64,000 nt of DNA from Aricia agestis (GCF_905147365.1 NC_056428.1:37801001-37865000), one strand, 5' to 3'; counted from the first letter of the stretch, positions 1-11,282 are shown. Program-made: numbers and translations. Notes: a model not told the origin generated them from the letters alone.

Positions 1-448
1 CCGCTTTTTCCGAATAGATAAACTTTCCACTGTAAATTTTCTGTTTCAGTTATGCCTTGCTCTAATAAATCTTTACGAATAGCCTTATCTATTTGCTAGT
101 GCTGTTTTGTTGTACGAGCACAAATGCTCTGTGAAATCTGCTATAATATAGTATGTTCGCTTCTTTATATTTATTTATTGAGTACAATAGTAGATAACAA
201 AAAGCTAATTATAAAGTTATCATAAGTAGGCAAGACGTAAAGTAAAACATAAATATTACATCCCTAGCCGTGAATCTAGTGACTCGACAACAAAAAGTAA
301 CAAATTAAGAAACAACAGTCATTAACTATAAGAACATTTAATTTACATACTAAACTATTATTATATTACTTCTTAATTTGCCGTTTACTTTAAGAGATTG
401 GGTCATTCTTCTTAATAGCGATATGTTACTGCTTCCAAACCATTGTTT
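1..448. other. Unassigned AT-rich DNA
   Basis: I see no coding signal, repeat family or structured element that I can name here. The base composition is AT-rich like the rest of the window. Confidence 0.5.
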
Positions 449-586
449 AAGGGCTTGTTCACAAAACCGCGATGCGACGTCGCATCGCAAGAATCTGCGA
501 GCTCGAACGTCGCGTCGCAAGAACCTGCGAGCTCGACGTCGCGCCGCAGGAACTTGCGAATTGAGTCGCATCGCGCAATCCTGCCC
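449..586. repeat. GC-rich palindrome and tandem block, probably a MITE
   Basis: A perfect 20-bp palindrome (gcgatgcgacgtcgcatcgc, 469-488) is followed by three imperfect repeats of about 29 bp, each with a 'ctgcgag'-like core (489-518, 519-547, 548-575). The open frames across this block on both strands are rich in Arg and Ala only because of the repeated GC-rich word, so I do not call a gene. The compact GC-rich block in AT-rich DNA suggests a small non-autonomous DNA transposon, but no target duplication is clear. Confidence 0.45.
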
Positions 587-588
587 CC

Positions 589-738
589 GTAGACAAGTGG
601 CAAAACGCTTACGCTAACGCTAACGCTAGCGCTACAAAATGCATGGATTTGACATTAGTATTCGCTAGCAAAGCGATGACTTATGTCAAATCGCATACAT
701 TTTGTAGCGCTAGCGTTAGCGCTTTACCACTTGTCTAC
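589..738. mobile_element. Fold-back MITE
   Basis: The ends are inverted copies: gtagacaagtggcaaaacgc at the left and its near complement ending ccacttgtctac at the right. The complementarity continues through gctagcgctacaaaatgcat, leaving only a short centre. This is the structure of a hairpin MITE. The centre contains a 'gatttgacat' word also present in the MITE-like sequences at 9635-9982, so these may be related families. Confidence 0.7.
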
Positions 739-775
739 AGGCCCTGTGATGTTACGTCACACTTGTTGACAATAC

Positions 776-893
<118 letters not shown>

Positions 894-1090
894 GTAAATT
901 TGAAAATTATGTTGGGAGAATTTATATTCATTAACTTTATTCAACATTTCACAGAATAATTAACACTCTTAAATTAATTTACTAGCTCGTGTAGCTTAAC
1001 GATCATATTGAAATAAATAATTAAAATTAATTTTGATATCATTAATTAATTTTATTTCAATTTCTATGGACTTTAATTAGTTATTGTTTA

Positions 1091-1200
1091 CACCTCTGTG
1101 GTTGACAGCGTGTTAAGTGCTCAAACCGGGGGTCACGGGTTTGAATCCCGCCGACGGAAATAAAAGTTTCAATATTCCTGGATCATGGATGTGTATTAAT
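1091..1200 (+). mobile_element. tRNA-derived SINE, 3'-truncated copy
   Basis: A diverged copy of the SINE seen in full at 24150. It contains the B-box region (gggtttgaatcccgccgacg) and the following 'aaagtttcaatattcc' segment, then passes into AT-rich DNA. The A-box end is altered (cacctctgtggttgacagcg), so this copy should be transcriptionally dead. Confidence 0.75.
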
Positions 1201-1373
1201 ATTTAATATATATATATAAATAAATTTTCAATATAATTATAACACTGGTCAACACAATTTTTGTGTCTTCCAATTTTTTTCTTTTATAAGTAGGTTATTT
1301 CCATGGCCTAGATAATAAAAAATACTATAAGATTGCTAACAACTTAACATAGTAAGTAACAAAACTGTTCAAA

Positions 1374-1736
1374 TCAAATGATGATTTTAAGATTTCCTTG
1401 ACTTAGGAACTTTAAATAGATCTTGTTGAAATCCAGCATTTGTCTGCCATCATAATATACTTGCGCCTTACCTTTCCTGATCAGTACTCTTCTATTGACA
1501 AAATATCTTAATGATCTTGTACCCTCACTAAAATGACCTATATTTTGTGATAATTGGTCTAAATAATATGAGTGAAAAAAGTGAATAGTGTTGCACCCCA
1601 ATGTTGCACCCCTGCAGCTTTCAGCTTCAATTTCAAAAGCTTTCAGCAAGTTCGATAACATGCAATCAACAAGCTCTACATCATCATCAGATTCATTTTT
1701 TGCTAGGAAATTACTCGTAACAAAAACACGATTTCA
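1374..1736 (-). pseudogene. Unidentified open frame
   Basis: The minus strand stays open for about 120 codons from just after a stop near 1737 to a stop at 1374. The conceptual product starts with an acidic stretch (NESDDDVELVDCML), followed by a helical-looking segment (LLKAFEIEAESC) and a basic segment (NRRVLIRKGKAQV). This mixed composition is more protein-like than most random frames in this AT-rich window. I cannot assign a family, and there is no promoter or splice site that I trust. A decayed transposase fragment or a chance frame are both possible. Confidence 0.25.
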
Positions 1737-2722
1737 GAAGCTCATTTCCGTTAGTTTTTATCCGTTGCTGATTAATGTTTTAGTTTCTGAAAGGCTTGTA
1801 GTCTGGAGTCTACATTTATTCATTTCGTTCGGTTTCACAGACATTTGGATCATCAGTGATAGTTGAGATCTGCTGGTTTGTATCCCGCGATTTTAAGGTC
1901 CTTGGGTAGAATTTAAGTTACAATATGACCACCTACTTCAATATCCTGGGTTAATTCCGTTTATTACAACGCAGAAGTAGCAGTCGTAATATTGACGGTT
2001 TCGAAATTATGTTATGAACATTTATTTTACACCTCTTTTTCTACTTATATTGCACGTTTCAGGCATATATGAGATACACAATTACACAATTTCAATATAA
2101 AGTACTCGTCGTATCGTCATACGCTGTTTTTACAAAATCCGATAAAGGTTTTTGATATTTTTCAAATGTAATATATTCGCAACAAATCAAGAATTTTGTT
2201 TGAGCACACAACGTCTTCTTAACGAAGCCATAACAAAAAAATACAAAAATATATTTAAGCGTCCGATATAAAACGAAAATCTAAGCAAAAGCGATAAAAA
2301 ATAATATGGCAAATACGGATCTTTTCGAGACACAAACAGTGAAAAAATTACAGGAAACAAACAAATATTTTTTTGTTGATCAGTGATATTAAATAATTCT
2401 TTACTTCCTATTTTATAATATAAAGACGAAGCCGTAGAAAGAATCTTTATTTTAAATTACGATTCATTGAGGTAAATGCTAATGGGGATTGAGTTTTGTC
2501 ACAACAAACTTAAACTCACTTTGAAATTGTATTTCACCTCGAAGTAGTATCAAAGATGGTTGAAATATCGCCGCGATTCCACTTCGAATTGGCCTGGAAT
2601 TTGAATTATTTTGCATATTTCCTACAATGGGGGATGAATCCCAGATATTTACGTACGTGAGCTCGGGAATATCTTGATGTGATACCTATTCGTGATCTAT
2701 TGATACGTCTACGGTGTACAAT
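1737..2722. other. Unassigned AT-rich DNA
   Basis: No recognisable gene or repeat. Open frames are short and low in complexity. Confidence 0.4.
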
Positions 2723-2895
2723 GTACTATCAGGAAGTTGATTCCTAGACAAATGGGGGACCTAAGCTACGTACTTTGGTCGCGTTAAGTCAAACCCAGCC
2801 GCCAGATCACAATAATTATTAACATTGAATTGACGTGATCTGACCAAATGATATTGGTCTATCAACTGCCAAGGAATCAATTTCCTCGATGGTAC
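2723..2895. mobile_element. Fold-back MITE
   Basis: The left end gtactatcaggaagttgatt is matched by an inverted right end (aggaatcaatttcctcgatggtac-like), giving about 24-bp terminal inverted repeats around a 125-bp centre. The same 'gaagttgattcctag' word recurs at 27445-27465 inside the core of another fold-back element, and the interior resembles 22950-23040. Confidence 0.6.
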
Positions 2896-2926
2896 ATCCG
2901 TTGATTTTGTACTCCTTACTTATAAA

Positions 2927-3716
2927 AACCGGCCAAGTGCGAGTTGGACTCGCCTATGAAAGGTTTCGCAGCTGTCGCAAGTTTGTAAGGTTGTGCCCAC
3001 GGAGGCAGATATTAAACAACCTGATCCATTTAAATCTACTTTATTACTGATCCATAAACACTAATACAATGCACATTATATACTTAGGTATACTACAATA
3101 TATGTATACTTAAGACTTACACACTACAAGCAATAAGGTTTATTTTTATGAAATTATAAGGTTTTTGATTTATTTTTATATTTTAGTTGATATTAAAGTT
3201 AATAAGTTTTACCATTTATGACGTATAAAAAAACTACTTGCTAGACCCGTTCTAACTAATTTTCGTTAGTATTTTTTATAGTAATGTACATCACATATTT
3301 TTCTTAGACTTATCATGCCCCTACTTTAGAAGTTAGAGGGGGGGACACACATTTTACCACTTTGGAAGAGTCTCTCTCGCAAACTATTCAGGTTAGAAAA
3401 AAAATATACTAGAAACCTCAATATTATGATTTTTGAAGACCTATCCACAGACCCCACAAGTATAGGTTAAATGAAAAAAAAAATTGTTTCAGTTGTACCT
3501 ATAATGGCGATTCCTAAAATTTTTAGAAATTTTTCCATTTTTGTATCAAAATCTTAATGCGGTTCACAGACTACATGTACTTACCCAATTTCAATAGTAT
3601 AGCTCTTATAGTTTCGGAGAAAAGTAGCTGTTACATACGGACGGACCGACAGATAGACAAACATGACGAATCTATAAGGGTTCCGTTTTTTGCCATTTGC
3701 CTACGGAACCCTAAAA
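2927..3716 (+). repeat. 'CGGCCAAGTGCGAGT' dispersed repeat, long copy
   Basis: Begins at ccggccaagtgcgagttgga and ends at ttgcctacggaaccctaaaa, the characteristic ends of a repeat common in moth and butterfly genomes. The 3' part carries the GACA/GACGGAC-rich stretch and the 'agggttccgtttttt' segment. The middle is longer than in the copy at 18340 and probably includes a secondary insertion. No coding frame is visible. Confidence 0.75.
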
Positions 3717-3721
3717 AACAC

Positions 3722-3896
3722 TAAATGAAACTCGCGACTCCGTAGCGCAAACATATTCTGTTTATCGCAAAATTGTATTTTTTCCGGGTCCTTTCCCGGG
3801 ACTCAAAATATCTCCATAGCAATTTTCAGCTAAATCGGTTCATCGTGACGAGTAACAGACAGACAGAGACACACAGACAGAGCTTTTCGGTAGGTA
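3722..3896 (+). repeat. Family A repeat, diverged copy
   Basis: Contains the successive family A landmarks 'gcgactccgtagcgc', 'ttttccgggtcctttcccgg', 'gactcaaaatatctccat' and the GACA-rich tail. Family A is the repeat that was split by the viral insertion at 44181. The best intact copy is at 59861-60122. Confidence 0.75.
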
Positions 3897-4014
3897 CTAG
3901 GTACTAAATAAAATCGGTGTAGCAGTTTAAGAAAGAATAGGACAGACTGAAAGAAAGAAAGACACATTTTAAAATTCATAACATTATTATGGAACGCAGT
4001 GTAGTAAATATAAT

Positions 4015-4266
4015 AGATTTTATCTTATATCTTTAAACGAGCAATTCTTGTATAATTATATTATTAGATATTATATATATAACAAAAAATTCTATTTTTG
4101 ATATGTAATTGGAATCTCGGAATCGGCTCCAACGATTTTCATGAAATTTTAGTATATAGGGGGTTTCGGGGGCGATAAATCGATCTAGCTAGGAATCATT
4201 TTTAGAAAATGTCATTTTATTCGTGTTTTATCGAATACCGAGCAAAGCTCGGTCAAATCGCTAGTA
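4015..4266 (+). repeat. 'TTTAAACGAGCAA' dispersed repeat
   Basis: Runs from atctttaaacgagcaattct through 'cggaatcggctccaacgatt' to 'gagcaaagctcggtcaaatc' and a 'gctagt' end. A second copy at 19596-20675 has the same order but is interrupted by a 930-bp transposon, so this copy serves approximately as the uninterrupted reference. Confidence 0.7.
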
Positions 4267-5485
4267 ACACTTATAGAGCAAAAAAATGTGACCACTACCT
4301 TTAGTATCTAATAAAAATATGTATGCATCGATTCCAAGGTTCGCTGTCTTTTTCCGTCGTGTGACTTTTCAGACAAAGACCATTTACTATAATACCAGTT
4401 AAGGTTGTTATAGGTGATAGTGGTGGGAATGTGTGGTGGTCCATTTGCCCGTTTAAAAATACCCTAACTGGGTTTATAGTTTGTCTAAATATTTTAATTA
4501 GTATAAGGGCTAGCAAACAGCATAATACAAGCCGTTCAACAATTTTTATGGACATTCTTTGTACACCTGCACCATTCACGAATTTCATGGGTTACAAGTG
4601 TAATTTAAATACTAAAGCATCCTTCAAAGTGAATGAACCCATATCCGCATTGCAGTCCTGTATTATCTACTTTTGTACTTTACATTACTATAAATCAATG
4701 CACAATGTTGAATGCGAAAACTTTAAATTTATTTAAAAACTACCAGCCAGCTACACGAACAAATTAAAAACTGACAAACTATTCGATGTTTAATAACTTC
4801 CATTTTATTAACTTACGATGTCTGAACATAAAAGAAACGTTTATTAACTCGAGTTATAAAAGTTGAAGAAACAGGCCTATCCTTCTTTGTTATCCTTGTT
4901 ATCCATGCTAATAATATAAATTGTAGGAACAAGAGCCTCTGACTGTTACCTTTTTGCTTTTAAATTGTAGAAAAATTTTGTTACAATTTGTATTAAGTTA
5001 CTTTGGACGTCTACTTTCCGCATAAGCAAAACATCAGCTAATAGAAGTCGTCGTTAAGATGCAAATAACTATTTAATAAAACATTTCAACATTATTATTA
5101 GAAACATGACAGTAAGATCTTTCAGAAGTATCAGCAATATCATAGAAGAATGTCAATAAGAAACGGTTTAAAAGGAAATTGATTACGGAACAAAAAGTGT
5201 TAATAAAAGTTTACAATCCGCTGAAGCAGAGCAGAAAGGGTTACGGAACCCACTGAACTGATTTCTGATAACTGAAATACATTTTATTTTCAATTTTTAA
5301 CCAACTTTCAGTGTGGGTTCCTTAATTTTTCTGTGTGATTTCTTCTCTTCCATAAGATAGAAGGATGGGCTTAATATCTAAGAATATATGCGAATTTGGA
5401 ATATTTTTACACGGCTGACAATATGTAATCATAATAATAATATTATAATCCCAGTGCCATCTGTACTAAATAACTCCCACTCCAT
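4267..5485. other. Unassigned DNA
   Basis: Overlapping frames occur at 4301-4736 on both strands, but their products are hydrophobic and without motifs, so I treat them as chance frames. No repeat family is recognised. Confidence 0.4.
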
Positions 5486-5632
5486 CGTTCTAACTTTTTC
5501 TCCTACTCCTTCACCGTCCATGCAGTCAGATTGTGGAACTCGCTTCCCCATACAATTCGTGATAGCTCCACCATAAATGTCTTCAAGAAACGCTTAAAAG
5601 AGCATTATCTTCAAGACTCTCAATCCATTTAA
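5486..5632 (+). pseudogene. Non-LTR retrotransposon ORF2, C-terminal end
   Basis: The frame ending in TAA at 5630-5632 reads RSNFFSYSFTVHAVRLWNSL and continues with LPHTIRDSS and NVFKKRLKEHYL. The pattern 'F..R....WNSLP..IR....V..FK..LK..' is the classic C-terminal signature of Jockey/CR1-type LINE polyproteins, downstream of the reverse transcriptase domain. Only this tail is present, so the copy is 5'-truncated, which is normal for LINE insertion. It cannot encode a working enzyme. Confidence 0.85.
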
Positions 5633-5875
5633 ATACCGTTATTAAATATACATATAGTATTTATTTATTATAGACGTATTTAACCAATACGTCTATAATA
5701 AATAAATACTAATTTATCATATTTATTATTAATATAGTATTATTTATTATTTATTTTAGTTACTTTATACATGTATGTTTGGTTTATCTAGTGTATTTAG
5801 ATTTAAAGTTTAATTTTGTAATTGTGCACGCTCTATCTGTTGTCTTGTATCACATAAAAATAAATAAATTAAGAG
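5633..5875 (+). mobile_element. Probable LINE 3' untranslated tail
   Basis: AT-rich DNA immediately downstream of the LINE stop codon, ending in an aataaataaatt-type tail near 5870. It contains the perfect hairpin at 5656-5710. The 3' limit is estimated. Confidence 0.5.
5656..5710. repeat. Perfect 25-bp palindrome with 5-nt loop
   Basis: The left arm (agtatttatttattatagac then gtatt) is followed by loop taacc and an exactly complementary right arm ending aataaataaatact. There is no mismatch in 25 pairs. It lies inside the LINE 3' tail, suggesting either a functional 3' RNA structure or a recent template-switch duplication. Confidence 0.95.
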
Positions 5876-6113
5876 CTCTTGTCGGGTTTTTAATGTTATA
5901 TTATACTAGACTAGCAACTCCGTAGATCTTTAAAAGTATGGAATGCATTTTGCACTTTCTTTTATCTATCTGAGTCAAGAAGTTTATGTTCTGTAAAATT
6001 TTAACATAAATTTCGGCCATAATGGGAAGATTAAGGTTTGGCCTAAGCTCGCAGGCGAAGCCGCTTATCTACTCATTTAATGAAGGAGAAAATATTCTTT
6101 TGATGTCTATACA

Positions 6114-6447
6114 TCTATACAAATAAATAAAATTGGAGTGTCTGTTTGTAATATTAAAATAACCGTTTTTTACTACATGCATATTATGAATATTTAGACG
6201 GTAGGTACTTACACCAAAATAACAATTTTAGAATTTTTGCCTGTCTGTATGTCTGTCTGTTTGTTCCGGCTAATCTTCGAAATAGCTGGACCGATTTTGA
6301 CGGGACTTTTATTGGCAGATAGCAGATGTAATAAGGAGTAACTTAGGCTTTTTAACCGACTTCCAAAAAGGAGGAGGATATTTTTTTATTTTTTACCTAT
6401 GTATTTTACATTTGGTTCGCGCGGACGAAGTCGCGGGTAACAGCTAG
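6114..6447 (+). repeat. Tandem repeat unit 1 (about 335 bp)
   Basis: Starts 'aaataaaattggagtgtctg' and ends 'gacgaagtcgcgggtaacag'. It contains 'ttgttccggctaatcttcga' and 'ggcagatagcagatgtaata', landmarks of a common lepidopteran dispersed repeat. The next unit follows head to tail with few differences. Confidence 0.85.
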
Positions 6448-6789
6448 TCTATACATATAAATAAAATTGGAGTGTCTGTTTGTAATATTAAAATAACCGT
6501 TTTTTTACTACATGCATATGAATATTTAGACGGTACTTACACCAAAATAACAATTTTTAGAATTTTTGTTTGTCTGTATGTCTGTCTGATTGTTCCGGCT
6601 AATCTTCGAAATGGCTGGACCGATTTTGACGGGACTTTTATTGGCAGATAGCTGATGTAATAAGGAGTAACTTCGGCAACTTTTTAACCGACTTCCAGAA
6701 AAGGAGGAGGATATTTTTTTACTTTTTTATTTTTTACCCATGTATTTTACATTTTGTTGACGCGGACGAAGTCGCGGGTAACAGCTAGT
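6448..6789 (+). repeat. Tandem repeat unit 2 (about 340 bp)
   Basis: A direct head-to-tail copy of the unit at 6114, with small indels such as the missing 'tat' near the centre and the added 'cggcaac' before the final third. It has the same 'gcgggtaacagctagt' end. The pair may come from unequal exchange or from insertion of one copy next to another at the 'ctagt' end. Confidence 0.85.
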
Positions 6790-7218
6790 TTAATATTATA
6801 ATTGGTTAAAAGGAGCGTTTGGGACAACAATTATAATTACTTAAAATCCGATTAACACAATATTTAAGGCTCCGTAACTCTGTCTTAACTTATTTAAATA
6901 AAAGCCCGGAGAGCTGTCAGGAACATAAACAACGTTAAGCATAATGCGTCCACTTGGTGAAATTTAGAATTATTTAAATGCTACGTTTTTAACTTTTAAA
7001 TTGCTTTTAAAACTTACTAGTTTTTAGAGCAATTTAAACAATACTTTGTTTAATTATTAATTTACACGTTTAAAATTAAATTTCATTTAATGACAATTTA
7101 CTTTAATTTTAATAATTATTATACTAACACTAATATTTTTATGGAAGGGTTTGAAAGAAATTAATATTGTATCTTTATGTTCTTAATTCGCGGCCGTTAA
7201 TGTTTTGAGTACAGATAG
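6790..7218. other. Unassigned AT-rich DNA
   Basis: No gene, repeat family or notable structure recognised. Confidence 0.4.
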
Positions 7219-7356
7219 AGCCCTAGAACATTTTTTTTCATTACTATCAAGCTAATTTTTTGTGAGTAGCTTCATTTTGATAAGATCGTCTTATCAAAAT
7301 GAAGCTAGTCACAAAAAAATATCTTGATAGTAATTTAAAAAAAATGTTCTAGGGCT
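7219..7356. mobile_element. 138-bp hairpin MITE
   Basis: The arms run from agccctagaacattttttt to the centre and back to aaaaaatgttctagggct. The central part (cttcattttgataaga / tcttatcaaaatgaag) is perfectly paired with a loop of only a few bases. Nearly the whole element is one stem, so a transcript would be a good double-stranded RNA substrate. Confidence 0.8.
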
Positions 7357-7371
7357 CCCGTACCTACTATT

Positions 7372-7804
7372 AAGAGCTCACCTGACTCTAAAAATCAAAC
7401 ATCGTCCTTCTCTCTTCACACTCACGCCCGTCTTTCATATGCCAGGTGAAAAAGGACGGCGCGGAATCATCGCCGAGTTAGTTTTATTTGAATAAAAGAC
7501 GAACTATAATGATTATGAAAAAAGTGTTTTGAGCAAATTTAGGTTTTATCAATACCTTTTTAGATATTAAAAAATATTAAAGAAAAGACAGCAAACTTCG
7601 AAGATCCAAGCAAAAATGTGTCTAAAACAAGGTTTTTTGTAAAAAAGAAACTATCGAGCATTTTTTCAGTAATCGTGTTTTCGTCTTGAGCATTTAATCT
7701 TTACGAACTGAAGTTACTTGTGTCAAAAAATCAGTTTTCTAGACCTTACAGATTTTGAGATCTAGGTTAATGTATATAGTCAAGTTAGGGTCATATGGGC
7801 TCTT
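7372..7804. mobile_element. TTAA-flanked non-autonomous element, copy 1
   Basis: The ends are GAGCTCACCTGACTCTAA and, inverted, GAGCCCATATGACCCTAA (about 14 of 18 matching). Both are flanked by TTAA, the target duplication typical of piggyBac-type elements. The interior has no coding frame. A second copy at 11433-11861 differs at fewer than about ten positions in 430 bp by eye, so both are recent. Superfamily assignment rests only on the TTAA target. Confidence 0.75.
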
Positions 7805-8060
7805 AAGGTGGGCGCGGAACAAACAAGAAGTTTGCTTATTTATAAATGACTCTCATAATGCCTTTTACATTATGACGTTAGTTTTATGTCAGACAGGTCT
7901 AAATATACGTCATGTTGCCATCTCGCTAAAAAGATTACATAAGTATCTTTACAACGTCAGTATGTATTATTAGAATTTCCGCGTGGCGCCAAGGTAATAA
8001 GTACAATATCATTGTACTTGGTTTGAAAGATAAAACTCTCAAAAGTAATTATATAATACT

Positions 8061-8253
8061 AGCTGACCCGGCAAACGTTGTTTTGTCATATAAATTATTA
8101 ATTCTAGTTTCAATATAAAAAGTAGATAAAAACTATTCTCAGGCCTAACGAATGTACCTACATACAAAATTTCAATAAAATCGCGGTTGAGCCGTTTTGG
8201 AGGAGTTCGCGCACAAACACTGTGACACGAGAATTTTATATAATATTAGACTA
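8061..8253 (+). repeat. 'CTAGCTGACCCGGCAAACG' dispersed repeat
   Basis: Starts tactagctgacccggcaaac and includes 'aaaatttcaataaaatcg' and 'gagccgttttggaggagttc', a layout shared with copies at 39901 and 54529. It is probably the 3' part of a retroposed family. No coding frame. Confidence 0.7.
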
Positions 8254-8257
8254 GTGG

Positions 8258-9275
8258 GACGCACGTCGCACAGTGTTTTAGAAATCCCCAAAATCGGACA
8301 TTACTAAGTTAATGCAATGAGTCGATGGCGTCTTATATTTCAAATACAAGAGTAGAACTCCCGTGTGCGCATTTTACTTCGTTTTTGAGAAAATCAATTT
8401 TTAAATTAGTCATTTTTTGACTCCCTGAAAACGAAATTATTTTATTTAAATTAATTACGAGGGTTTGTAAACTTGCTACCCAGTTGATTACATTGATCAT
8501 TAAGAGACACAAATTTTGTACTTTATTTCATTCCTACAATTCAAGTAGTTCCTGAGATTTTAATGTTTTTAAATATTTAGACTTTATTTTTTTTCTGCTT
8601 TCCTATATGATTTCCGCACCTTCTGTCAAAACTGAAAAATACTTTGGTATAGTCTTTACACTACAATATTTTTATTTTTTGTGAATCGCGTTTCATACCA
8701 GAGATTTACGAATTTATAATTTTTATTCGCGCCTTAAAAATTTTAAGAGTAAAGTTTCATCAAATATTATTTTTTTTTATAATCAGTCAAATAATAAAAC
8801 ATTTACAATTTAAATAATCAGTCAATTATTTATCAGTGAAATAATAAATCAGTCAAATAATAAAATATTTTATTCTTCATCGCCTTGGTCGTCAAAAATG
8901 CTGTCCATATGTTAACACATGATATTTTATTTTCACTTCGATGAAACTTTGCTCTTAAAATTTTTAGGGCGCGAATAAAAATTATAAATTCGTAAATCTC
9001 TGGTATGAGACGCGATTCACGAAAAATAAAAATATTGTAGTGTAAAGACTATACCAAAGTATTTTTCAGTTTTGACAGAAGGTGCGGAAATCATATAGGA
9101 AAGCAGAAAAAAAATAAAGTCTAAATATTTAAATTGATTTTCTCAAAAACACAGTAAAATGCCCACACGGGAGTTCTACTCTTGCATTTGAAATATAAGA
9201 CGCCATCGACTCATTGCATTAACTTAGTCATGTCCGATTTTGGGGATTTCTAAAACACTGTGCGTCGCTCAGTCA
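8258..9275. mobile_element. 1-kb fold-back element
   Basis: The left arm (from cgcacagtgttttagaaatc) and the right arm (ending gatttctaaaacactgtgcg) are long inverted copies. Landmarks on both sides are the 'aaatccccaaaatcggacat' block, the 'gagtcgatggcgtcttat' block and a 150-bp inner block around 'cataccagagatttacgaat' (8693-8712) with its complement at 8989-9008. The left arm is about 500 bp. The right arm lacks roughly 170 bp corresponding to 8397-8570. The unpaired centre is about 170 bp and AT-rich with no protein signal. Confidence 0.85.
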
Positions 9276-9634
9276 TATAAATTATAAAATTTAAATTGTA
9301 ATGTTTGTTCTGTTTATTGTGGTAATAATTGAGGTTACGTCATCAGGTAATAATTCTTAAATTTTCTAATTTTTAAACTTTTTCTCTCCGTAACAACCTT
9401 TCTTCGATATTAGCAAATAACAAAAATAAGGGAAATTGGTTCTCAAGATTAGCGCTTAAACTCATTAAAGAAATATTTTATTTTTATAATTATTAAAATT
9501 TGGACTTAAGTGTTATCATCCTTCTTTTTCATTAACACAAACAATAAGATAGTACATGGTGCTTTTCAACAAACTCAGGTGCTAGTGAAATTGTCATTAA
9601 AACTTTTACAACTAGAATATCAGCTAAGTGCTTA
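9276..9634. other. Unassigned AT-rich DNA
   Basis: No gene or named repeat seen. Confidence 0.4.
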
Positions 9635-9982
9635 GTCATATCGCATTCGGTAATCCCGATAGCGAAGTTATATATTAAAAATTTACTGGAAATCATAACG
9701 CATCGCAAATTCTATGACACCTCGCTACGTGTAAATGCAAATTTCATTGGATTTGACATTTTAACGCATCGCTATGTGTTTAAATGTCAAATCCCATAAA
9801 ATTTTACATCCAAGGCTTCTTACAGACGAACGACACTTGCCATCGGCAGATACAATTGCAGCCGTCGCCGATATCAAAGTTAGATATTAAAAATTTATTG
9901 GAAAACATAACGCATGGCAAATTCTATGATACCAATTATTAGCGATGCGCTTAAATGTCAAATCCCATAAAATTTTACATCT
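9635..9982. repeat. Duplicated MITE-like segment
   Basis: The segment 'gaagttatatattaaaaatt ... aatcccataaaattttacat' occurs at about 9664-9810 and again at about 9875-9982 with modest divergence and a shorter second copy. Each contains opposed 'gcatcgc'/'gcgatgc' words and a 'aaatgtcaaatccc' block, so each looks like a collapsed fold-back MITE. A related inverted fragment is at 20730-20790. Confidence 0.6.
9812..9872 (+). mobile_element. Half of the 'AGGCTTCTTACAGACGAACG' MITE
   Basis: Carries the left half of the hairpin element found complete at 10108-10179 (aaggcttcttacagacgaac, then 'gacacttgcc'), but no right arm. Confidence 0.6.
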
Positions 9983-10107
9983 AAGGGCCAGGCCACAAAA
10001 CTGCGTTGCAGCGTTGTATCGTCGCAACGCAAAAATTTCATATAGTATGGCACTCTTTACATCGGAAATTTTCACGATGCGTTCTGCGGCGTCGTGGCCT
10101 TGCCCTA
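9983..10107. mobile_element. Short MITE with GGGCnAGGCCAC ends
   Basis: The left end gggccaggccacaaaactgc is matched by the inverted right end gtcgtggccttgccc. The interior holds further opposed 'gcgttg'/'cgcaacg' words. Both flanks read 'taagg', which would fit a short TA- or TAA-type target duplication. Confidence 0.6.
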
Positions 10108-10179
10108 AGGCTTCTTACAGACGAACGGCACTTGCCAACAAAGATACAACTGCAGGTGCCGTTTGCCTGTAAGAAGCCT
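10108..10179. mobile_element. 72-bp hairpin MITE
   Basis: Terminal inverted repeats aggcttcttacagacgaacg...cgtttgcctgtaagaagcct pair over about 24 bp with two mismatches and a 24-nt loop. It abuts the preceding MITE directly. Confidence 0.75.
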
Positions 10180-10483
10180 AACTTCACTATCTATAACATG
10201 AGTGCACTCAGTACATAAATAATTTAATACGAACACTTGATATTCAAAATGCAGAAGTTTAATGCACAATAAAAACAGGGGAAAGTTGTTGATTTTGAAA
10301 TTTATGAAACACTCACACTAGGTCGCAAAACACCTGTGCTCAGTTGCCAACTATGAATGAAGCCACATCGCTTCCTTTCGTTGCGATTCGCTGCGTCGTT
10401 GGAAATGAGTTTTTGTCGTTGTTAGAAAGGATTCATTGGTTAACACATAGAAGGTGATAGTACAACGTTTGATACCTACCTTA
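10180..10483. other. Unassigned DNA
   Basis: About 300 bp without a recognised feature. Confidence 0.35.
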
Positions 10484-10853
10484 TCTCCTGTCCCAATGGA
10501 CAATGGACGATGCGACCGTGCTTCGTTTTGTCAAAATACCGAGTGACACGGTCGTAGTCGTGCAACCCCTACCCCATCTCCCATATTGGATAAGTACTAG
10601 CAACATCACATCTGGAGCGGCATAATTGGCTATAATAATCCATGATCGACGTCCAACAACAAGCACTATGCTTGCTATAAAATGCTTCACAATCATGGTA
10701 GTAATCATGGTATCCTATCATGGCCCGAAGTAGCGCATTAAAATTCGGTAACGTAACGCAGATTGGGTGAGCATTATGGCCTCGTTGTAAAACCTGACCG
10801 AATATAACATTCACGATTAGTTCCACTGAGTGTGGTTTCATATTTACTATCAT
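10484..10853 (-). pseudogene. Unidentified frame with one internal stop
   Basis: Reading right to left from an ATG at 10853, the frame is open for 94 codons, meets a single TAG, then continues in the same frame for about 30 codons (LHDYDRVTRYFDKTKHGRIV and onward) to end at a 'gagataaggtaggtatc' sequence that resembles a splice donor (AG/GTAGGT). The product is rich in His, Cys and Tyr (for example DYYHDCEAFYSKHSACCW). Continuity across one stop and the donor-like end hint at a decayed exon or a transposon remnant. I recognise no family. Confidence 0.3.
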
Positions 10854-11033
10854 GAATAATTCTATTTATTTTGCGGTAGTCATTCAAGTTAGTTACTTTT
10901 AAAGTTCTATCCAATAATATTTTAGCTGGCTGGATAAAAATAAACATTTTAATTGAAATAGATTTCACGTTTTTATTTTACAGAAGATTTATTTAAAAAA
11001 AAAAAACGTTTTATTAAACATTTTTATTGAATA

Positions 11034-11282
<249 letters not shown>

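Noticed and set aside
4301..4736. Opposed frames of about 100 codons
   Set aside because: Mutual shadows with no motifs, codon bias or splice signals.
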